DNA of 10,266 nt from Rhodobiaceae bacterium (lineage in GTDB: Bacteria; Pseudomonadota; Alphaproteobacteria; Parvibaculales; Parvibaculaceae), in contig NVSO02000069.1 in NCBI GenBank assembly GCA_002401305.2, positions 1 to 10,266 on the forward strand. Direction: 5' to 3'. Position 1 is the stretch's first letter. Each line of letters opens with the position of its first letter. Below are positions 6,131 to 10,266 of the stretch, in pieces. A model generated the notes under the pieces. It saw nothing but the letters and a program-made list of their open reading frames with translations. It did no database searches and had not been told where the DNA came from. The translations under genes and the position numbers were made by a program.

Positions 6131-7891
6131 TTAAGCTTCCGACCGGCCAATGTTAGCCAAGAACTCAACCTTCAAGTCACGCTTGACGATCTTACCATTC
6201 GCATTACGCGGCAAGGGTTCATTGCGGAACTCAATAATGATCGGCACTTTAAAGCCAGCCAAAGCCGTACCCACATGGGCTTGCAGAGATTCTTCTGTAA
6301 GCTTGGAGCCTGCGACCACTTGCACGATCGCGCCAACTTCCTCGCCAAAAATCTTGTGAGGAATACCCACAACAGCCGCATCCATCACATCGTCATGGCT
6401 GTAAAGCGCATCTTCAACTTCAACGCAGTAGACGTTCTCACCCGCGCGGATCAGCATGTCTTTAGCCCGGTCCAAAATGTAGAGGAAACCTTCCTCATCC
6501 GTTTTCACCAAGTCTCCAGTGCGGAACCAACCGCCGCCGAACGCCTCTTCCGTCGCTTCAGGTTTGTTCCAATAGCCTTTAACAACATTTGGCCCACGCA
6601 CCCAAAGCTCGCCGATCTCACCAATCGGCAAATCTTTGCCGTCGTCGCCCACAATACGCACATCAGTCACAGCTGTTGGCACGCCAGCACTGTTAGGACG
6701 ATTGAAATAATCCTCAGCAGAGTTCTGGCTAATGGCAGCAGAGGTTTCTGTCAGCCCATATCCATTTGCAGCTGACACATTAGGAAACTCTTCCTTCATC
6801 CGGGACACAAGCTCAGGGGCACTCGGCGCGCCGCCATAGCCAATACTTTCGACAGTGGACAGGTCAAACTCTTTAAACCGGGGATGCTCAAGCACTTGCC
6901 AAACCATTGCGGGCACGCCGCCAAAGCTTGCAAGCTTCTCATCTTGAATAAGCTCCATGGCCCGCAGAGCGTCCCACTTATGCATGATCACCAATTTATT
7001 ACCTTGAAGGGTCGTGCCCAACAATATCGCATGACACCCCGTCACGTGGAACAACGGCACAGACAAAAGCATGCCTGTTTTCGGTGCATCTGGATCAGGA
7101 GGTGTCGGCATTTCGCCCCGGCGCATCATCGCCCGTGCGCCGATAGACATCAGGCCCATCACATTGCTCAGAATATTGCGGTGTGTACCCAGCGCGCCCT
7201 TAGGCTTGCCTGTCGTACCAGATGTATAAAAAATCGTCGCATCATCTTCTGAAGCAATTTCACACTCAGGTACATCAATGTCTGGCAGCTCACCATAAGT
7301 TCCCGGTGCCGCGACCAATTTTTCCCAACGCACCAAATGCGGCGAGAGATCATCTTCTCCGCGCACGACAATCATATGCTCACAAGCGGTCAAATTGTCG
7401 GCGTGCTCCGCTAAGCTGCGGGCGCGAGCCGTATCAACAAACACCAAGCGGCAGCCACTATCGTTCAAGCCATATTCAAGCTCAGTGCCAGTCCACCACG
7501 CGTTCAAAGGCACAATGATCGCACCAATTGACGTCGCGGCCCAAAAAATCATCGGCCATTCAGGATAATTCCGCATCACCAAACCAACGCGGTCGCCCTT
7601 TTTGATGCCGTAAGTTGTTACCAACTCATGCGCCAATTTAGCAATTGCCCGGTGTTGGTCTTTATAAGTAATCCGCTCGCCTTCATAGACAACTGCAACA
7701 TGGTCGCCGTGTCCGCGGCTGATCTCTAACAATGCCCGCAAAGACGCAGGAGCCTCTTTCCAAACCCGCATCTTTGTGCCGCGAATAACCATCTCTTCTG
7801 TTTCAAGAGGGGTACCCGGAGCCGTGATGAAGACATCGGCATCAGCCATAGACATAACAGGCCATTCTAGCCCAGACGCAGTTTCACTCAT
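6131..7891 (-). CDS. Acyl-CoA synthetase (class I adenylate-forming, AMP-dependent ligase)
   Basis: The enzyme should activate a carboxylic acid with ATP to an acyl-AMP and then form the CoA thioester. It is 586 aa from the ATG at 7889-7891, which has GGGAG seven bases upstream. An in-frame ATG at 7978 would add 29 residues with no good ribosome binding site. Motifs in order are the P-loop YTSGTTGKPKG (222-232), GYGLTETSA (377-385), GWFRTGDL (454-461), the hinge segment DRAKDMLIRAGEN (474-486) and the C-terminal catalytic lysine in NANGKI (K567). No membrane segment or fused domain is seen. The substrate, whether fatty acid, aromatic or steroid side chain, cannot be told from the sequence, and no beta-oxidation neighbours are present. 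It converges with potA at a shared terminator. Confidence 0.92.
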   Translation of the reverse strand: MSETASGLEWPVMSMADADVFITAPGTPLETEEMVIRGTKMRVWKEAPASLRALLEISRGHGDHVAVVYEGERITYKDQHRAIAKLAHELVTTYGIKKGDRVGLVMRNYPEWPMIFWAATSIGAIIVPLNAWWTGTELEYGLNDSGCRLVFVDTARARSLAEHADNLTACEHMIVVRGEDDLSPHLVRWEKLVAAPGTYGELPDIDVPECEIASEDDATIFYTSGTTGKPKGALGTHRNILSNVMGLMSIGARAMMRRGEMPTPPDPDAPKTGMLLSVPLFHVTGCHAILLGTTLQGNKLVIMHKWDALRAMELIQDEKLASFGGVPAMVWQVLEHPRFKEFDLSTVESIGYGGAPSAPELVSRMKEEFPNVSAANGYGLTETSAAISQNSAEDYFNRPNSAGVPTAVTDVRIVGDDGKDLPIGEIGELWVRGPNVVKGYWNKPEATEEAFGGGWFRTGDLVKTDEEGFLYILDRAKDMLIRAGENVYCVEVEDALYSHDDVMDAAVVGIPHKIFGEEVGAIVQVVAGSKLTEESLQAHVGTALAGFKVPIIIEFRNEPLPRNANGKIVKRDLKVEFLANIGRSEA

Positions 7892-8000
7892 GAAGCACTC
7901 CCTAGTGTCGATTCTTTTGATAGCGCCTAATGCGCCTTTGGCCGGATTACACATCGAAACGCGGCAAACGCCAAGCATTTACCGTACTGTTTCTCCGCCT

Positions 8001-8029
8001 TTTTAACTTTTTTTGATGATTTTTGGCAA
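8001..8029 (-). promoter_or_regulatory. Candidate promoter for the acyl-CoA synthetase gene
   Basis: On the minus strand TTGCCA (8024-8029, five of six consensus positions) is followed after 17 bp by TTAAAA (8001-8006), within an A-rich stretch. A start near 7994 would give a leader of about 100 bases before the ATG at 7891. The -10 is weak in sequence, but spacing and AT content fit. Confidence 0.4.
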
Positions 8030-8073
8030 GAGCGCGGTTCTAGAAAGGACAATCGGGTCCCCTGAACCCAACT

Positions 8074-8811
8074 TCAGTCCCAAGGCTCCCCAGGACCGTA
8101 AATTTCCAACGCCTCAGCCACAGCCGCTTCATACGCCTCATCTGAGACATAGGGCCCATGTTTGGGATAATCAGCAGGATCTGCAGGGACAATTTTACCG
8201 CCTGATTTTGGCAGGACTTGCAAGAACTCACCCTTGCGCCCAATAAGCGGGATCGGTTCTTTTTTGCGAGAATAAATCCGCCGCATGTTGGCCGACTGCT
8301 CCATGAAAGCAAGCTTTTCACCTTCATCCGCAAAGATCAGCATTTCATAGGCCGCTGTAAATTGTTTGGCGTACTTCTTTTCCACAATATGCAAATTAGA
8401 CATCACCCAGCACCGGTCCGCAAAGCCCCAATAAAAGGCCAGCCCAACAACATCACCCTCTTTTGTCATATAAGGAAAAAACGGAAACGACCGGCACGCC
8501 ATCAATCTATTATCGCGTTCGCAGTGGCGCGCGCCCTTGCACACAATCGCGCGGCAGGTCTCTTCAATTTCCAGCACTTCTTTCATGGCCTGGGGGTCAT
8601 CAACCGGCTTGTGGCGTGTCCACATGTCGGTCCGCTTTTTCATCACCTTCCATTCAGCCGGTGAAGCAGCAGGGATTGCGTGGCCATGGTCACAACAAAC
8701 AGGTTCCCCACCATTGAGCGGAGCACAAAATCGACCACAATCAAATGTCTTAGAAATATCTGCCGTGAAGTCTTTGTAGATCTTCTCGTAGTGTTTTTTC
8801 TTCGCACCCAT
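8074..8811 (-). CDS. Cysteine-rich protein resembling the YkgJ (CxxCxxCC) metal/Fe-S cluster family
   Basis: The product is 245 aa from the ATG at 8809-8811, with GGGA eight bases upstream. An open frame continues to a TTG at 8865, but that start has no ribosome binding site and a candidate promoter lies there. Nine cysteines occur in two groups: C25, C29 and the pair C39-C40, then C86, C91, C97 and C106, with C134 further on. The phrase CRSFPFFPY after C106 matches the 'CR.FPF' block of YkgJ-type proteins, which are thought to bind zinc or an iron-sulfur cluster. The first group is spaced more widely than the usual CxxCxxCC. The C-terminal 100 residues have no cysteine and no motif I recognise. 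It has no signal peptide or membrane segment, so it is probably cytoplasmic. Function unknown. Confidence 0.75.
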   Translation of the reverse strand: MGAKKKHYEKIYKDFTADISKTFDCGRFCAPLNGGEPVCCDHGHAIPAASPAEWKVMKKRTDMWTRHKPVDDPQAMKEVLEIEETCRAIVCKGARHCERDNRLMACRSFPFFPYMTKEGDVVGLAFYWGFADRCWVMSNLHIVEKKYAKQFTAAYEMLIFADEGEKLAFMEQSANMRRIYSRKKEPIPLIGRKGEFLQVLPKSGGKIVPADPADYPKHGPYVSDEAYEAAVAEALEIYGPGEPWD

Positions 8812-8853
8812 GCTGTAAGTCCCAGTCGCCAAATCCCGGTCGGTAAGGCCAAG

Positions 8854-8881
8854 ACAATATATCAAAGAAAGTGATCATCAA
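8854..8881 (-). promoter_or_regulatory. Candidate promoter for the cysteine-rich gene
   Basis: On the minus strand TTGATG (8876-8881) is followed after 16 bp by TATTGT (8854-8859); the neighbouring TATATT is an alternative -10. It lies about 45 bases before the preferred ATG and overlaps the TTG-extended frame, which supports the shorter protein. Confidence 0.3.
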
Positions 8882-8952
8882 CCGGTAGCAGCGTTTGATG
8901 TCTTTCGCAATACTAGCACATGTAAAGGGAATGAAGTTTGGTCAAGGACGTA

Positions 8953-10182
8953 TCAGCGTAACGTGCCCGCTGTGCGCATCTCATCTGCTTTTTGGCGCCA
9001 CGCAATAAGACGGTGGGTAAGACCAAGCCCTTCAAAGTAGGGAACATTGACCCCCTCACTCAGCATCGCAGCAATCTCTTGGCTAGAGCCTGCTTGCACC
9101 GCACGCGGCGTGGCCAAAAACTGAGCAGCATGAAGAACCCCGCTCGCGCTCAACTCTTTACCTTGTAGAAGCTGGGGTTCATGATGAAACACCACCGCCT
9201 CTACAATCGGTGTGGAAAAACCCCACAAGCCAAGTAAGTAGGCCCCAACCTCAGCATGAGAGGCCCCGTAAGCCATTCGCTCGGCTTCGATGATACTGAC
9301 ACCTTCGTCGTCTATCAGCTTCAACGTCTCTAAATATTGATCTCCATATTCAGAGAGCAACAGCAGCATCCCAAGATGCGCCATCAAACCCGCACACTCA
9401 GCTTGCGCGACCACTTCCTGAGGCAAATTCTCCATCCGCGCAATCTCGCCGCACAGCTGCCCAATGCCCAAACTGTTTTGACCCAGCCGTGTAATATTGG
9501 CCTGAACCTCCGGCGTCCCCTCAAACAATTCAAACACGCCCGCCAGAAGCGCAATCCGGCGCACCACATCAAAGCCAAGGACTTGAACGGCTTGGGCCGC
9601 ATGCGTGACAGGAGTTGGCAAAGCAAACATCGCCGAGTTCGTCAGCTTAAGCAGTTGCGCAGACATCGCCATTTCCTGCGACACCAGCTCACCCACTTCC
9701 TTTATGCTGGCATCATCTCGGTCCAACAAATCGATAAGCCGATAATAGGCGTCAGAAGGGCTAGGCAGGGTCTCAACGCCGCTCACCAATTGGCGTAATT
9801 TCGGGCGATCCAACGTCGCTTGCATGCGCAGCAATCGGTCTAGGCAATCTGTAATAGAGTCAATATCAGAGCCATCTACAATTTGGTGAACAGGTCCAAC
9901 AACCGACAACACCTGATCTTTCAGATCAGTACCGCCCATCAAGATACGGCTGGCACGCGGTTGCAAAGAACGCACACGTTCCAACAAGCGTACGCCGCCC
10001 ATACCTGAAAGATTACTACGGCTGATGACAACATCGACCGGCTTGTCTTCAAGCACCATCAACGCATCTTCCGCGCCCGGCGCAAAGATCATTCCCCACG
10101 CGTCAGCTTGCGGCATCAACTGCTGACGCAGTCGATTCAACACTGTCAGGTCCTCATCCACAAATACGACGTGCGGTTTCAC
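8953..10182 (-). CDS. Degenerate receiver (REC) fused to HDOD domain protein
   Basis: The product is 409 aa. Residues 1-120 have the fold pattern of a response-regulator receiver: VVFVDED (acidic D9-E10-D11), then DVVIS at 50-54, then SRILMGG. The aspartate normally phosphorylated is R55, the conserved Thr/Ser position is G83 and the conserved Lys position is D103, so normal phosphotransfer is unlikely. Residues of about 135-340 form an HDOD domain: LVSQEMAMSAQLLKLTNSA, the ALPTPVTHAAQAVQVLGF block, H309 and the HHEP at 333-336. HDOD proteins are regulatory and lack the catalytic residues of true HD phosphodiesterases. The start is GTG at 10180-10182, with no strong ribosome binding site but a possible GTGA overlap with an upstream gene. 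No partner kinase is visible. Confidence 0.88.
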   Translation of the reverse strand: MKPHVVFVDEDLTVLNRLRQQLMPQADAWGMIFAPGAEDALMVLEDKPVDVVISRSNLSGMGGVRLLERVRSLQPRASRILMGGTDLKDQVLSVVGPVHQIVDGSDIDSITDCLDRLLRMQATLDRPKLRQLVSGVETLPSPSDAYYRLIDLLDRDDASIKEVGELVSQEMAMSAQLLKLTNSAMFALPTPVTHAAQAVQVLGFDVVRRIALLAGVFELFEGTPEVQANITRLGQNSLGIGQLCGEIARMENLPQEVVAQAECAGLMAHLGMLLLLSEYGDQYLETLKLIDDEGVSIIEAERMAYGASHAEVGAYLLGLWGFSTPIVEAVVFHHEPQLLQGKELSASGVLHAAQFLATPRAVQAGSSQEIAAMLSEGVNVPYFEGLGLTHRLIAWRQKADEMRTAGTLR

Positions 10183-10266
10183 GCGAAGGGTCCAGTCTCT
10201 AAGGGAGAAGTTTCAAATACAGCTGATGTCGAAACCCATCCAAATGACATTGAATAATCTGAGCAT
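10179..10266 (-). CDS. Possible 3' end of an upstream minus-strand gene (partial)
   Basis: On the minus strand all three frames are open from the window edge for at least 17 codons. One frame (ending ETSPLETGPFA) stops at a TGA that overlaps the GTG start of the REC-HDOD gene by four bases, which would give translational coupling and explain its weak ribosome binding site. A second frame (ending YLKLLP) stops at 10199-10201. A third stops at 10213-10215. None has a recognisable domain in this short stretch, so the choice between them is a guess. Confidence 0.2.
   Translation of the reverse strand, partial: CSDYSMSFGWVSTSAVFETSPLETGPFA

Noticed and set aside
6113..6775. Plus-strand open frame of 220 codons opposite the acyl-CoA synthetase gene
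   Set aside because: It overlaps the conserved C-terminal domain of the synthetase on the other strand and contains no recognisable domain.
7892..7978. 29-residue N-terminal extension of the acyl-CoA synthetase from the ATG at 7978
   Set aside because: The ATG at 7891 has a good GGGAG site, the extension has an unlikely composition, and the upstream ATG would sit only about 16 bases after the candidate transcript start.
8047..8065. Hairpin GGGTTC/GGACCC after the cysteine-rich gene as a terminator
   Set aside because: The stem is only 6 bp with one wobble pair and there is no proper T run on the minus strand.

Overview
The window looks like chromosomal DNA of a Gram-negative proteobacterium, most likely an alphaproteobacterium of moderate GC. 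This is inferred from a Tat-exported polyamine-type binding protein, a PotDBCA-like operon, an acyl-CoA synthetase with an N-terminal layout that I associate with alphaproteobacteria, and overall codon use. No transposase, integrase, tRNA, rRNA or CRISPR array is visible. It reads as ordinary housekeeping, transport and metabolic DNA, and I see no clear sign of a new defence or mobile system.

Left part (1-1951): the 3' end of a plus-strand gene, possibly a LysR-type regulator, converges with a small minus-strand DUF2061 membrane protein gene. Upstream of the latter is rlmJ, the 23S rRNA adenine methyltransferase gene, also on the minus strand. A Fur-box-like sequence overlaps a candidate -35 element in the 62-bp gap between rlmJ and the DUF2061 gene. 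A stretch of about 570 bp between rlmJ and the transport operon has no credible gene, only some short inverted repeats.

Centre (1985-6058): a four-gene plus-strand ABC importer of the spermidine/putrescine type. The order is a Tat-exported binding protein, two permeases of PotB and PotC type, and the PotA-type ATPase. A strong intrinsic terminator separates the binding-protein gene from the permeases. The last three genes are joined by 4-base ATGA overlaps, which suggests translational coupling. The binding pocket keeps most aromatic and acidic ligand residues but lacks two acidic positions of PotD, so the exact substrate is open. A perfect 11-bp hairpin ends the operon and probably also terminates the converging gene.

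Right part (6131-10266): minus-strand genes, read from right to left. First comes a REC-HDOD protein whose receiver domain has lost its phosphorylatable aspartate. Next is a cysteine-rich protein resembling the YkgJ family, and last an acyl-CoA synthetase. Gaps of 141 and 182 bp, each with a candidate promoter, suggest separate transcription units. The window ends inside or just after another minus-strand gene that may overlap the start of the REC-HDOD gene.
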